Below are positions 1-13,085 of a DNA stretch of 64,000 nt, in pieces (position 1 is the stretch's first letter; every line of letters begins with the position of its first letter). The DNA comes from Abelmoschus esculentus. Its lineage: Eukaryota > Streptophyta > Magnoliopsida > Malvales > Malvaceae. The position numbers were made by a program, and so were the translations under genes. Below the pieces are notes generated by a model, which saw only the letters and a program-made list of their open reading frames with translations, was not told where the DNA came from and made no database searches. The stretch lies in contig JAUCBN010000017.1 in the NCBI GenBank assembly GCA_035048815.1, positions 15,248,936 through 15,312,935 on the forward strand, in the 5' to 3' direction.

Positions 1-3000
1 GCCTGATAATTGTCTCTGCCTGGGCCCTTGACTGACAGGTCTTGGATCACTACTAGGTGAAGATGTAAGAGGAGTGTTTCCTATGGATTCTACTTCAGTG
101 GCCACATTTGGTGCACCAGGATCATACACAGGTTCTAGTGATTTCCACCGAGACCCAATAGAAGGAGAAACAACAGGTACAATGTTGTTAGCTAAATCAG
201 TACCAGCCTGATGCATTGCCATGGTTGTGGTTACAGCCACCTGTGAAGCATTACTCATGGGCTGTTGACCAACTTGAACTTGTTCAGCTTGAGATTTGCT
301 GGAAGAATCAGAATTCACTTGTTGTTTCAGTTGATGCATCTTTGGAACACTTGGTTGGTTCTGATTAGCCTGCTTTTGCTTCAGCTGTGATTGTAGCTGT
401 AAATACTGTTGCTCTGAACCCATAGCTGCTGGCGGCACGGATTGATGCACAGCTGATGGTGTATGACCAGAAGGCACTGGTGAAACCTGGCCTTGAGAAC
501 TACTATCAGAATGAGAAGCCATCTGCTTGAGTTGCTTTATAGAAGGTGCTGCTGCCCCAGACATTAGCTTCTCCTGTGTCTGGGAATTGTTCAAAGGTTG
601 AGAAGAAACTAGAGGTTTAGATGGTTGGATAGGGCTAACACATGGCCCAGAATACAAGCTGTGACCTTGCATTGATTGCATCACATGCTCTCCTTTCTCG
701 GCAGCTTGGTTTCCCGGGATCATGCCAACACCATTCAGATAAGATCAGCAGAAAGATTCTGAGGCATTAGACCTCTTCCCACTCCCTTCAAAGGTTTAGC
801 TTGCAGTTTAGACTGCATTTGTTGACGCTGAGGGTGGTGCCTGCTAGACTGTTGAAACTGCTGCTGCTGCTGTAGAGATTGCCGCTGCCGTTGCTTTCCT
901 ATCTGATTGTTCAACCCACTAGCACCAAGTTGGGGGTTCCGACCAAGCCCGTGAGGAGACAGGTGGTGTTTCTGTTGGTTCTGCTTTGAGATGGGAGTCA
1001 TTGGTGAAGATGACGTCAGGGGGAGTGATACTGGCTGATTTGAAGCTTGAGGTTGAATCTGGGAACTATTCTGAAGAGGAGAGATAGGAAGTTGGGTCTG
1101 TGGTTGAACGTGTGGCATCGAAGTGCTAGATGCAGAAATTTGTTGCTGTTGCTGCGGCTGCATTTGCATTTCTTTAGCTAAGCGCATGGCATACATTTGC
1201 TGCTGTGACCCAGTAGCATAATGAGGTTTATTTGGTGCATGGGGCTGCTGTGGAGGCATTTGCTGCTGCTGAGGATGACTAGGGTACGCAGAAGTCAACC
1301 CATTGAAAACAGGAATTCCCTGGTTGTTTCCTTGGGACTGCATTTGGATCTCAGGTACCATCATTTGCCTTTGATTCTCTGGATTGTGGCCAGGCTATTA
1401 AAATAGGAAAAGGGGGGAAAATAGTCATCTTAATTTAAAGACGAGCAGACAAATGTCAAATCAACTGCATTTTTATACTCAGAGGAATACTTTAAAGCTT
1501 AAGAGAGTAGAATAATATAAAACAAAATAATACAAGTGAAAAATCTATTCATATCAACAATTAATTGCAGAATGGTATTGTCTATCAGTCAAACCAGAAT
1601 ACCATCCAATTTGATGGGATTGAGGTCAACAAACACCTAATCCAGCCTGCAAATTTCTTGAATTTCAGCAAGTTGTTACATCTAATCAGAAGCCATTGAA
1701 GCCTGCAATCAAGCCTATACTAATTCCTGAATTTCAGCATGTCATTAAATCTAAAGGCAGTGTTTATCTAGATACCCACAATTCATTCTCTTTCTGATTG
1801 TTAACAAGAGAACCATGATAAAGAAAATTTTATTTTGATGGGATTTTAATTTTTAACAGTAAGCAATCCTCAAATTACCCACGTTCAGGACCCAAAAAAC
1901 TACAATAATATATGAACAAATTTTTGGGGGAAATATTGATGCTGTTTTTTTGTCTGTAACAATTAACCATTTATATCGGACAAAAGAAGCCCAAGCCACA
2001 CCATTAGTAGTATGCTGAAGCATAGATTTAATCCTACTGCTCTCTGAAAGTAAATAACTTACTCGCATCATGTGTGAGGTGTCATGAGATCTCAATATCG
2101 AGTTGGCTTGACCAGGACCTGGCCCAGGGTGCATCTTGACAGGGCTTGGTATTCCCGCCATATTGGAGGAAAGCATGCTGCTAGAATTCAGCATTGCAGG
2201 TGATACCATTCCTTGAAAGCCTGTCCTTGACATTGACAGACTTCTATTTATCCCAGACATCATGCCCATACCATTTGCAGCAGGTAGCATACAAACACCC
2301 CGATCTGATCCAGAAACAGCCTCGGCAAGAGACAAGTTGGACTGCTGAATATTCTTTCCAGATAATATTTGATTATAATGTTGGATTCGGTGCTGCTCAT
2401 CAGCTGGCAAAGATGTTCTAGGAACACCATATCTACCATCCCAGAGAGCAAATGATGCAAATCTTGTGCTGTTAGCATGTGTAAGTAAGTAAACACAGAG
2501 AATGCAAGCTGCACATAAGCTTTATACCTCTCAGCTGCATGGAGTGGAGCAGACGGTGATGATAAATTACTTCCAACATCCACGCCTGGATATCCCTGCA
2601 GTGAGGAATTTCCTCCAGAGGCAGGAAGCACTGATCCAACATCTCCTAGATTAAACACAGCTAAACCATTTACATGAGAAGCCTGACATCCAAAAGGTAG
2701 AACATCTTGGCTTGATGCAGTGGCATCACAAAGATCTAGAGGCCTTTATCACCATGATGAACAAAAAATGAAAATGCAGCACATAGCAACAAAAGCAACA
2801 TATTAACAAGAACAACAAAAAATAATAAAATAAATGGTAAAACATTAACTAAAACAGAAAAACTTACGATAAAACCCCTCCATTTAAGTTATTTGGGAAA
2901 ACTTGAGAAAGAGCAATAACATGAGAATTATGGACAGAAACTATCTGCTCCGGATCCTGGTCATGCTTAAAAGTATACAAGATTGAAAGCCACATGTCAG

Positions 3001-6000
3001 GGAAGTATGAAGAATCAAGGGGAAGTAAACAAATTAAAATTTAGGATGATGCTTTCAACTATTAAGACAGAAGGTTTTGTTCAATTCCAGACTCTATGCC
3101 ACACAACTGAATGCTAACAAAATCGTGAAACAAAAGGTGAAAATTATCTGACAACTGAATACATTTTGGATCAAATTAATAGAATAGTTCTGCACGACCA
3201 CGGTCTAATGTCAACTAAAGTGCACCATACAGTGGGGAACACCTCAAGTTAAAATAGCTAATTCAATGTTTTCAAAGTAAATTTAAAATTCTAAGATCTG
3301 CCTTAATTGTGTATATTAATGTTTTACACTACTACTCATGTACTACATGGATACTGGCTTGGATGAAGAGTAGGAAAATGCAAAGGATACTATGAATTCG
3401 GAGCAAACCTCCACTCTACAAGTAGAAGCAGACAAAGGCCACCAAGAAAACATAACACTTCTTTTATTTCTCTTCCAGTTTATCCAAGAAGCATTAATGA
3501 AACCCACTTAAGAAATTGCAGCTAGAGGATAATAGTACCGGTCTTCTGCTTTGACCTTATAATTTATTTCTATTTTACAAATAGTTTACTAGAAGTTCAG
3601 TATTTTCAATTCATCCTCATAGCACCAACATCCACAACTACAAGATGTGAAACATAATCCATATATTTCTTTATTTAAAGACAAGGAAGACATCACACTG
3701 ATCCGATCGCAAAACAAATATAATCATAAATAAGTGCATGCCAGCTTGCCTATTTCCTTGAAGCATAGATCTGAATGCCAGTCCTTAAAAATATTAAATT
3801 AACAAGAATAAGGTGAATCTAGTAAATTTTAACAAGTCCTGTATCCATCGGATATTAAATTAACAGTACACAGAAGTCCTTAAAATGTCAGTCATAGCTT
3901 GTTCTTAAAACAAATGGCATGCCAGAATCTCTAGCGTAAAAATATATGTACTATAAATTTCACATATGTACCTGACTCTGACGATAGTGCAATTTCTTTC
4001 TAATAAGTATGATTTTCTCAAAATGAGATTTCAGAGTATCCTCTTCCATCGGCCCTTGCAAACGTTGAAACAATTGTCTGGCACTTCCCTGCATGAAATA
4101 CAGCAGTAGCAGCCAATGATACACGATAAAATTAGATCCATGTAATAAGTAATTCATCAAACAATAAAATGAGATTTACAAGCTTTCGGGGAGAGAGAGG
4201 ACCTTCGGAATGCCAGGCAATGTTGATGAATATGACTGAGAGGACCCTGAATCATCTGCACTGTCAACTCCATCTCCACTCCTATCCATTAAAATCTTGT
4301 GACGTTCCTTACATTCTTTAGGGTTGCGAAATATGCACTGAACACATTGAGAAGTTTACAAGATTATTTCCTAATGGTGACAAGTAGAAGGGTGGAGCAA
4401 GGTGAGAGCCAAAGGACAAAAAAAAACTAGTAAGGCTGCTGTATATATAAAATGAAATTATATACAAATGAGAGAACAAGTAGCACTTTTAGAGTGACAG
4501 ACACATCATTGGTAGCAATTTAAATTATCCGACACATTGAAGGAAACACTAGATAACAGCATACGACTGCATACACCTTTTGCTCAAGCACTAACCTTAA
4601 ATTGAAGGGTACTGTTGACGGCATCACTTACAAGCTGCCAATTTGGACCCATGTCATGTACAAGGACAACAAGTGCCTGAACATAAATCCAGAAACATCT
4701 CAAGGCCTTGTTGTAATGCTAACAGCAATTGAAGAATAATTTCAAGAAAAGAAAACAAGAGTTAACCTGATCTTCAAATAGTGACCATGGACTACCAGGA
4801 GCAGGCTGACCAGTAGACATCTGGAAGAAGTTTCAAACACAACAGAGCTAAGACAACTATGAAGCACATGATCAACCGGGCTATCAAGAAAGAGGAAATG
4901 GAAAACTACCTTGGGTGTTTTGGCTTTTCTACTACCCTGAATTAATCTAATGATTTTGCTCGGGTTGGACTTATTACTCATCTGGGACCCCACTGGTGAA
5001 GAGGTGGATCCATTTGGAGGGATGATGTCATAAGCACTATTGGGTTGTTGCTTCATTATCTTCAACTTCTTTGCATTATATTGTCCATGTAAACCTGTGA
5101 AAAAGACAAGTGAAAATGTGAAGGACAAAATACATAACAGATAGACATATCCAACCAAGTAACCAATCATGTAACCAAATACAAGAAAAACAGATCTTTA
5201 CCACTGGTTCCATTAGAATCAAGCTGATGACACTCTGGTCTCTTTTTGGAATAATCCCTCTGTGAAAGAATAGCACCATTAAACATGAGTTGTGACTTAT
5301 ACACCCAAATATCTATCATAGAAAGCAGGATCAAACTTGGTCTGGTTGAATGTTGAGAATAATGAAATGACCTTAAATCTTTGAAAATGGATTTTTTCCC
5401 CTTAATCAAGAAAACGATATAAATGTGAGTGAATTTGGCGACCAAATTAAGATAGGCAATATCTTTCAAAATTGAATCTCAAGATGGGTAAAAGTACACT
5501 TCCAAAGTAACACACACAAGAATCTAAAACAGGTAATTACTCATCCAGGCAGAAAAAAAAAATAACACCTTGATGATAAAGGAAATATACTAATTCATTG
5601 AAATAGAAGGAAAACTATGAAGCAAATAAAAGGATAAAATGTATTTCTATCTAGATAAACAGCTTGGATTAAATAATGACCTTTTCATTGTGAACAGGAG
5701 ATTCCAGCTGCCAACCCTGATTGTATGCAGAACCCTACCAGAAACATAATTCAGGCACCTTTAGAAACCATGTAGGTAAATAAAGAGTATCCATACCATT
5801 CCAGGGAGAGAAATCCCAGTATCAGTTAAAACAGAAGAATTCCTACATACGAGATTCTTGGCCTTTTCCTTCTTTTTATGTTTTGTCAGTGTTCCTGCAC
5901 AATCATATGGTAGCTGTCTTTCAAAGTCCCCAATAGATTCAACCTCCAAGCTGTTTTGGGTCTGTAATCCTCCATGCAATGTACTCTGATCATCCTGGAA

Positions 6001-9000
6001 AGAATTAGTATCTCCACTAAAGGCATCAGTTTGTGTTGGAGCCTGTAAACCCCCAGCAGCATCTACACTGCTAAACGGACCTAAAACCCTCTGTCTGGAG
6101 CCAGTGCGCACACGTTTCGTTGGAATTGGACCAACATTTAGATTATTGGCAGACCTTTTCCCCATTACCATAGACAATTGAGCACAGTTTCCATATGGCA
6201 TATCAGTAGACATTTTATAATCCCTTGCTGAATATGATTTCATTGGGTTCTTTCGCTTCTTATAGTTTAATTTTGATGATGGTCTCCCCTCAAAGGCTCC
6301 AGACAAATAATATGTACTTGTTTCTCCTTTATCCTCATCATACACAAAGTCATCATATTCAAACTCTGAATTCAAAGAAATTGTTAGGAACAGTACACTA
6401 TTCTATTATTAAGAAACTAAAAAAAGTCATGCGTACCAGCTCCAGCATCATAAACAGATGTTTCAACCTCCTCTTGCACAGCACTCCCAGTTTTCTGGAT
6501 GGGGTGAAAACCCTTCAATAATAAGCGAGATCAAGCAGAAAAGTTCACTCAGGTAAATTGCACATAGAAATGAAACTATAAATTAAATTCATGATAACCA
6601 AGACCAGTGTATTTTAAGATGTGAATCAGATCAGTACAGAACTATTCCCTTCAGAATCTGACCCTCCCTCAATAAATATAGCAGAAGCAAATTAAAAATG
6701 GCATGCATAAACATGTTAAAAGAAATATTTTACCTCAGTCTGCACCAAATAAGATTCAGTAGATGTCCGGTATGTTTCCATAGCTCCAGACTGAACTCCA
6801 TAGAAGAGGCTTTCCTGACAATAAAGTGCATACAAATTTGAGCAAAGAATGCAAACATAAAGAAAACATTACCACAAGAAAAAGGAGCCCAGAACTGAGC
6901 ATGCAGGGTTAAACAGATACAAGCTATTAAAAGATAGATCACAAAGTTCTATGCAAAAGCCAAGAATAATGTGTAAATAAGACCTAAAAGATAAAAAATA
7001 CTTGAGCCATACTTCTGTCAGGTATTCATCCCAAGAAATGTTCACAATCCCCAAGTCAGATACCCTATCGGGAGTCGCTGGTGCTTCAGCTAGAAGTGAC
7101 GGAACGGTTGAATTATTATATTTCAAATATCTAAGAGCATAATCCCGGATAGCAAATTCATTGTTCTTTCCATTGTCCTGCTGGTCCTCCTTTGCATCCT
7201 GCTCCGTATCATGTTTCACAAAAATATAAAAGACAACTGAGAGCAAGGAGAAAGAGAAGGAACTGAAAGCAAGGAGAAAGAGCCCAAACAGTTCTAGACC
7301 TATGACTAAATTCCAAATATTGATGCGGATATTCTAGAATCTAGTTCTGGAATTCGAAGGCCATAATGCTTTTCAGTTGAACGTTAAAATAATTCTCCCA
7401 AGCCCAGCTAACCAACACACACTTAAAATAACAGGGAAGCATATTAGTAGAAATTAGAATTAAGATCCAAAAATGTTATGATTAAAAAAGATAACAATCC
7501 ATATAAGTAGCAAAGTTCTAAATAGCCTCTTTCTACATTTCTAATATAAGTCGCTTTTCCCCAGATCAAGTAAAATGGAATCTTCATGTGCCTTATCCAC
7601 CACTTTCACATGATAATCTGAACTCGTTTGAGCATCAGCATTAACAGTAGAGGTTATCCCTAACAAATTCCTCTCAGGAATCTCAAAAATAGAATTATCC
7701 ATTGTGCCTTGGGGACTACTAGCACAATTTTTTTCTATGTTGGAGTTAGAATTATCACCCTGCACAGTACAAACTTTCCTATCAGCTTCTGAAACAGCAA
7801 TACTGCTTTGGATCACCTCATCGTTGGAAGGAAAACTTACCTTGTTTTGCAATTCATATCTTATTTCTTCCTCCACTTTGATAGTGGAATCCTTAGGTAA
7901 GTGATCCTGACTCATGGAAGTATTAGCATCACAAAAGACAGCATCATTATCAACAGCCTTTATCTCATTCTTTTCTTTTGCCAATTCACCAACAGATAAG
8001 TTCAGTGACACTTTCTTTTCTGATGATTGTTCCGGGGGAGTTTCATTAGAATCAACAATTTTTGCATCAATATACACATCATTATTGTTAGTTACGACCA
8101 AGTTTAAGTTGTTTTTAGTGCAAGATGACTCTGAATCCAAGCCCTTTGTCTCTATTTCCACGCTGCTATCTTGCCCTTCATTTGTTATGTTTTTAACATC
8201 TCTTTTGACATCACCAAACCCATTTAGCTCATGAGAATCGGTTTCATTTTCAGCTTTTCTTGCACCTGCATCAGGTGGGCATTCAAGACTGGCTGAAACT
8301 ACCTCCTCCTTCCCTCCAACAAGAGTAGGTTCCTCAAAAGCCAAAACAACTGGGAATTTATGAGCTTCCATTTGAGCAGGTTCCTTAGGCAGGTCATCAA
8401 TCAATGTTTTGGAAAGTATGATATCAACCTTGCTTTCATATAGATCACCTTTTGACTGGCCAATCGTTTCTTCAGAAACCTTCCCACCATTCACCTTTGT
8501 ATTCAGCTGATTATCAGAAGTTATCACCTTTAAAGCCAAATCATCATTAGAAGTTGCTGATTTTGTGGTATTAAAAGAGGATATGTTCTTGTCCTTTTGG
8601 TTAATTGGTTCAGATGTCAAAGCTGTCACATCCTTTGGTGCTCCACGAGCAGGAAAAGAAGAGACGTGACCACCTCGACCTTGAACAATATCTTTAGAAC
8701 TTGATCGAGCTCCATCTCGTTTGATTTTGGACCTGTACCTTCGAGCATATGGGCGAAAAATAGTTGAATCTTCTGACTCCTTTGCGTTTTGAGTTCCATC
8801 CATCTGTGAAGATTGCTCTGATGGAACAACAGTATTACGAGGATACATAGACTTCCTTTCACCTTCAGGCAACTCATTTCACCATCAAAAAGTAATAGAT
8901 TATCAGCACTATTGGGTTCACAGACCACAGGAAACCCTGGTCTACCACTACTCTCTATAGAATCACCATGAGGTGAGGCAGTCAGCGCAAAACTACCTTT

Positions 9001-9616
9001 CTCTTCACTGTACTTGTAGTGGATAAGAGAAGCATCAGTTAGTTAGTTAGTTAGTTAGTTACTCCAATATAATTCAGAACTATGGTTCTGTAAAACATAA
9101 CAGAAAAAAGAATATACCTGGTTACAAAATGATGTGCTTGCTGATCAACAAGAGAAGTAGATTGGACACTAACTGAAGCTGCATAGCAATATTGAAAATC
9201 CAAGGGATTTCCACCCTGATAGCAATGTGTTTTATGATGAATATTTAATCTATAAGAAATCAATAGAAGCAAGAGAAGATTTAAAAAGCATACTTTCTCA
9301 AGAAACTCTAGTTCCCTTCTCCTTTCCTCACGAACATCATACTCCTGTCTGATATAAATAAGAGTAACAATATGAAAGAAAATAATTCGCCAATACTTAG
9401 GAATGATAGCCAAATGCATTTTTCTGGAAATTTTAAATGGAACTAGTACACAAAAGTAGTATTTAAGTATCACCTCAGCTCTGCTTGAGCCTTCTCAATG
9501 GCTGATCTGCATGCAGAGGTATTGACACCAATCCCAACTCCACCATCAACAACCCCTCTCATGAAATCAACCTAAGTATTTACTAAGAGAGCAGATCCTG
9601 AGTTCCATCCATGCAT
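1..9616 (-). pseudogene. EAF1: EAF1-type NuA4 scaffold, decayed, 3' end outside window
   Basis: EAF1 is the plant NuA4 histone-acetyltransferase scaffold (HSA domain, then SANT/Myb domain, then Gln-rich C-terminus). Exons run right to left. The N-terminus with DVREERRRELEFLEK lies at about 9294-9616; the large Ser/Asp-rich exon at about 7580-9010; PIPTKRVRTGSRQRVL within 5793-6370; the SANT start SPWSLFEDQ near 4770-4800 and LVHDMGPNWQLVSDA near 4620-4680; GSARQLFQRLQGPMEEDT near 4050-4090; the Gln-rich tail at 1-2640. Four lesions are visible. There is a TAG at codon 15 (9572-9574), with the next in-frame ATG at 9560-9562. About one base is lost near 8880, so PNSADNLLLFDGE and LPEGERKSMYP are in different frames. 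No HSA coding sequence exists between 7250 and 7575, where several exons are expected. About four bases are lost near 742, putting the tail at 1-738 (open to the window edge) in another frame. Splice sites and domain order are otherwise well kept, so decay looks recent. Identity is very likely; a transcribed truncated product cannot be excluded. Confidence 0.85.
9037..9060. repeat. (AGTT)6 microsatellite
   Basis: Six perfect AGTT units lie in an intron of the EAF1-type pseudogene, between the exon ending near 9119 and the large exon. Confidence 0.9.
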
Positions 9617-10340
9617 TCCAGCCTAAATATCTACAGGCTGGCCCCTGCCATAAATGCAAAAAAAATGTAGGTGATCACCTACAAAGATGTTAGAAAAGAA
9701 AAGAAAAGAAAAAATATAAAGAATTACAACTAGAGTAAATAGAAACTAAGGCAATAATGAATAGAAAAGAAGCAGCAAATCAATGATGAACAAATATTTC
9801 CCCCTTCCGTAAATTGCAATGGAGAGACCCTGATGACAACAGTAAAGATAATGTGCTTCTACTTCATTTTATAAGGATTCAAGTTTGTACGACTTCCCTA
9901 CTTTACAAACTGATATCATCAAAATAACTCAAGATAATAGAAAATTCCAGAAGCTTAAATATGGATAAAACCAACACTGGAAAACAGGGTTAACCCCCAA
10001 AAAGAGAGAGAGAGAAATGGAACATTAACAGAAAGCTATGTGGCATAGAAGAATCATGCAAGCAGTGTATGCATTGCTTTACCATAAGGAGTAAGGCTGA
10101 GCATGTCAAACTGAAAAATCAAAAACGAACCAAAGTGTTTGGACGGTTTATGGTTCATAAGTTTAAAAACCACAGTTAACCAAACCGGATTAGAACTTCT
10201 ATTTAATTTATAGTTAATATAAAATGTTTTATAAAGTAAAAATATGTTTTATAATTAAAATAGTGAAAAAAAAATTAAAAAATTATATATGACATTAAAA
10301 AATTAAAAAAAAAATCAAAAACGAACCAAAGTGTTTCTCC
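9617..10340. other. AT-rich upstream region with 27-bp direct repeat
   Basis: No gene is seen. A 27-bp perfect direct repeat containing AACGAACCAAAGTGTTT occurs at 10114-10140 and 10310-10336 and brackets 169 bp of AT-rich sequence. The left copy follows AAGGCTGAGCATG, which resembles the end of the TAGGG-TIR MITEs found elsewhere in the window, so this may be a broken MITE. Confidence 0.5.
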
Positions 10341-11995
10341 CTTGTAGAGAAATAAGTGGAGGACCCATCTTCAAGCTTGGGAAGGTGAAAGCTCGTGTAG
10401 AGGAGGAGCTCGAGTTTGTTCCTGTTGCTTGCTAAGGTTGGTACTCCCAACTCTTCTAATTATTTTGCATATCATGGTAGAAGCATTCATATAGTTTGGT
10501 GTATGTGTGTGTTTGGTTTGAGCTTGACATGTGTTAATGGTGAAATCCAAGTTTATGTGTTAAATGGTTGGAAATTAATGTTAAAATATCCTAAATACAC
10601 TTAGAAATGAGTAGGAAAACTTTGGGATCGTTTAAGTGAGGTTTGGGGGTGAAACTCTAGAATTTCTAAGTGCAGACTCGTCTTTAGTGTAGGGGTATCG
10701 ATACTCGGACTACTGATATCGATACCCATGAGTATACTTTGGCTTGTTGATCAGAGGTATCGAACCTTATTTCGATACCTAGGATTCTAGAAACTTTTTG
10801 CATCGATACCTGTATCGAAACGAGTTCTTCCTTTTTGTTGACTTTTGAAGTTGGTCAATGGTATCGATACTGGTATCGATACCTGTGTGTTTCGATACCC
10901 TCTTTGGGTGGGTATCGATATAGGGTATTTCGATATCCTACTTAAGGGTATCGATACCCCTGGGTGTTTTGGCTAAGTTGGGTAGAATTTAGGGTTTTGG
11001 TGATCTTAATAAATAAATACTTAAATCTGAAAGCTATGAAATGAATTGTCGAACTAAGATTGAGGTTATAACCCCGAAAGACTAGTTGAGATAAACTTTA
11101 ATATATCTTGTTGTGATAAGATCCTAGGTGGATCGTTTGTGTGGTTTGAGTCCTTGTGAGTTGGAAATCCGAATATCCATAAGTGTTGCAATACGTTGAA
11201 GGCCATCCGATGTAACATGCCGGGTGATGATTAAAGACTTTTATTTCGAGTGTTGGGTGGCCTCACTCGAAGATGTTCGATGTAACATTCCGAGAATAGG
11301 GTTGGTTGGGCGGCCTCCACCTTTTCCGAACGTTGGGCGGCCTCGTTCGAAGATGTCCGATGTAACATTCCGGGCATAGGATTTGATGGCGGCCTCAATC
11401 CTGAGAGTAGGATCTCAATGTTGTGTGGACGCGGGCCTCGCTCTTGTGTGTTGACTTATATGATTGTATATGCTGTGTGCGATAGTATACATTCATTATG
11501 CCCTGTGTTAGGCAAGCATGCTAGACCATCATACCATGCATGTGATTTATATGTCATGCTTTACTGCTTTCGATATGCATGATGTTGGCCGAGTTTGGCG
11601 TATCCACTGAGCTTGTGTGGCTCAGCGTTCAAAATCTGTTTTCGTGCGTAGGTTAGGTGAAGCGGGATTCGCGGAGCACCATCAAGGTTTAGACTTTCAG
11701 CATCGACCATGTTGTCAAAGTACAGTTATTAGATGTAGTGGGCTTAGTACTATGTTGAACCCTATATGTATTGTAACTCTGTTAATTTTTATTGGGTCGA
11801 ATGTTTTTAAACGATCTGTAATATATTTTTGAGCTCCGAGTTATTTTGAATTATTTCGGGCTTGTTTTAATTTAAATGGACTATGAAATTGGTTTTGGAC
11901 CTTACGTGATTTTCATTATTGGACTTTTAATGGAAAATTTTGAAATACGGGTTTTAGGCCGGAGGCCCAATGTGATATCCGGGTCGGGTGTTACA
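10341..11995 (+). mobile_element. Gypsy-type LTR remnant, 5' truncated
   Basis: This stretch is less AT-rich than its surroundings and has no long ORF. It contains many GGTATCGATACC-like palindromes (10690-10970) and a degenerate tandem block at 11200-11410 with repeated GATGTAACATTCCG and GGCGGCCTC motifs. It ends in GGGTCGGGTGTTACA, which looks like the 3' end of many plant Gypsy LTRs that begin TGTAACACC. No matching 5' end is visible, so it is a truncated LTR or 3' remnant. It directly abuts the 5' LTR stub of the Copia element at 11995/11996. Confidence 0.5.
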
Positions 11996-12077
11996 TTGAG
12001 AATATAATAAAATCCCTCTTTTTGTCTCTCATCTTTGTTCTCCTATTTTATTCTTGTTCTTTACTTTATTCACAACA

Positions 12078-12092
12078 CGTTATCAGTACGAG
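12078..12092 (+). other. Copia primer-binding site
   Basis: CGTTATCAGTACGAG follows the 5' LTR end directly. It resembles the TTATCAGCACGA type used by some plant Copia elements that prime from the internal anticodon region of initiator tRNA-Met. One position (T for C) differs from that consensus. Confidence 0.6.
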
Positions 12093-12837
12093 ACTCTAAC
12101 CAACGGAAGCGTTTATCGTTCAAATCTTGAAGGAGTTATTGAAAAGAATTTGTTACTAGCATAAATCAAAGATAAGTTCTTCACCCTCAATTATATTTTA
12201 ATTATCGGTTATTTTTCTCTCTTGACCTTTGATTTGATTTTTAATTTATTAAAAATCTTTGGTTGTTTGGTGTTTGTGTAGCGATAAAGTGGCTCAAATA
12301 CCATGGTTCTTATTAACAATTCCCGAAAAAGATATTGGTAACTAAATCTACCACATAGTGAAAAGTTTAGTATGTTTTACTTATTTAATTTGAGATTTTT
12401 TTCTTTATTATAACCAATATTTATTTATTTTATTATTACGATAAAAGTTTATGTTTTTAATCATGCTCAAAGTATTACATGATATTGGAATAAATATTAA
12501 ACCTTTAATTAATTAATATGTTCTTTATTATGTTGGTTTAATCCGAGTATATTGGCTGGACATCCCGTTCTGCGAGGCTACTGGTCTCAAAGGAGATTCT
12601 TTTTAAAGGACCTTGTGGACTGGTTTAACAGCGTCGCGTATGAGGACTAAATTTTTGTTCATTGTATGTATTGTATATATATTGATTGATCAATTACTAT
12701 TTAATAGTATGAATATTATAAAGGTTATATTTGCTTAAAAGCAATACTAATTTTATGTCGAAAAAAAAACTTGACTATAAACTTCTCCCAAGTTCAAGTT
12801 ATGAAAATCGTCTTGATCAAAGAATTTTTATGAGAGG

Positions 12838-13085
12838 CATTCCCTGAAGTTAAAGCATGCATGATGCTTATTTCATGCAATTATTGGATTTATGACATTC
12901 CTCAAAGTGAATGCAAGCATGATGATTATTCCATGCGATTATCGAATTTATATCATTCCTTGAAGTGAATGCAAGCATGATGTTTATTCCATGCGATTAT
13001 GCAAGCATGATATTTATTCCATGAAATTATACAAGCATTATGTTTATTCTATGCGATTATTGAATTTGTTTTATTCCTTGAAGTA
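12838..13085 (+). repeat. ~58-bp tandem repeats inside Copia element
   Basis: About four diverged units carry TGAATGCAAGCATGATG followed by TTATTCCATGCGATTAT. The flanking motif TTCC(T/C)GAAGTGAATG recurs further on, at about 13260, 13990 and 14045. The block lies where gag-coding sequence would be expected and has no open frame. Confidence 0.7.

Noticed and set aside
1221..1406. Plus-strand open frame at the left end
   Set aside because: It is the antisense of the Gln-rich EAF1 exon, a common artefact of CAG/CAA repeats.
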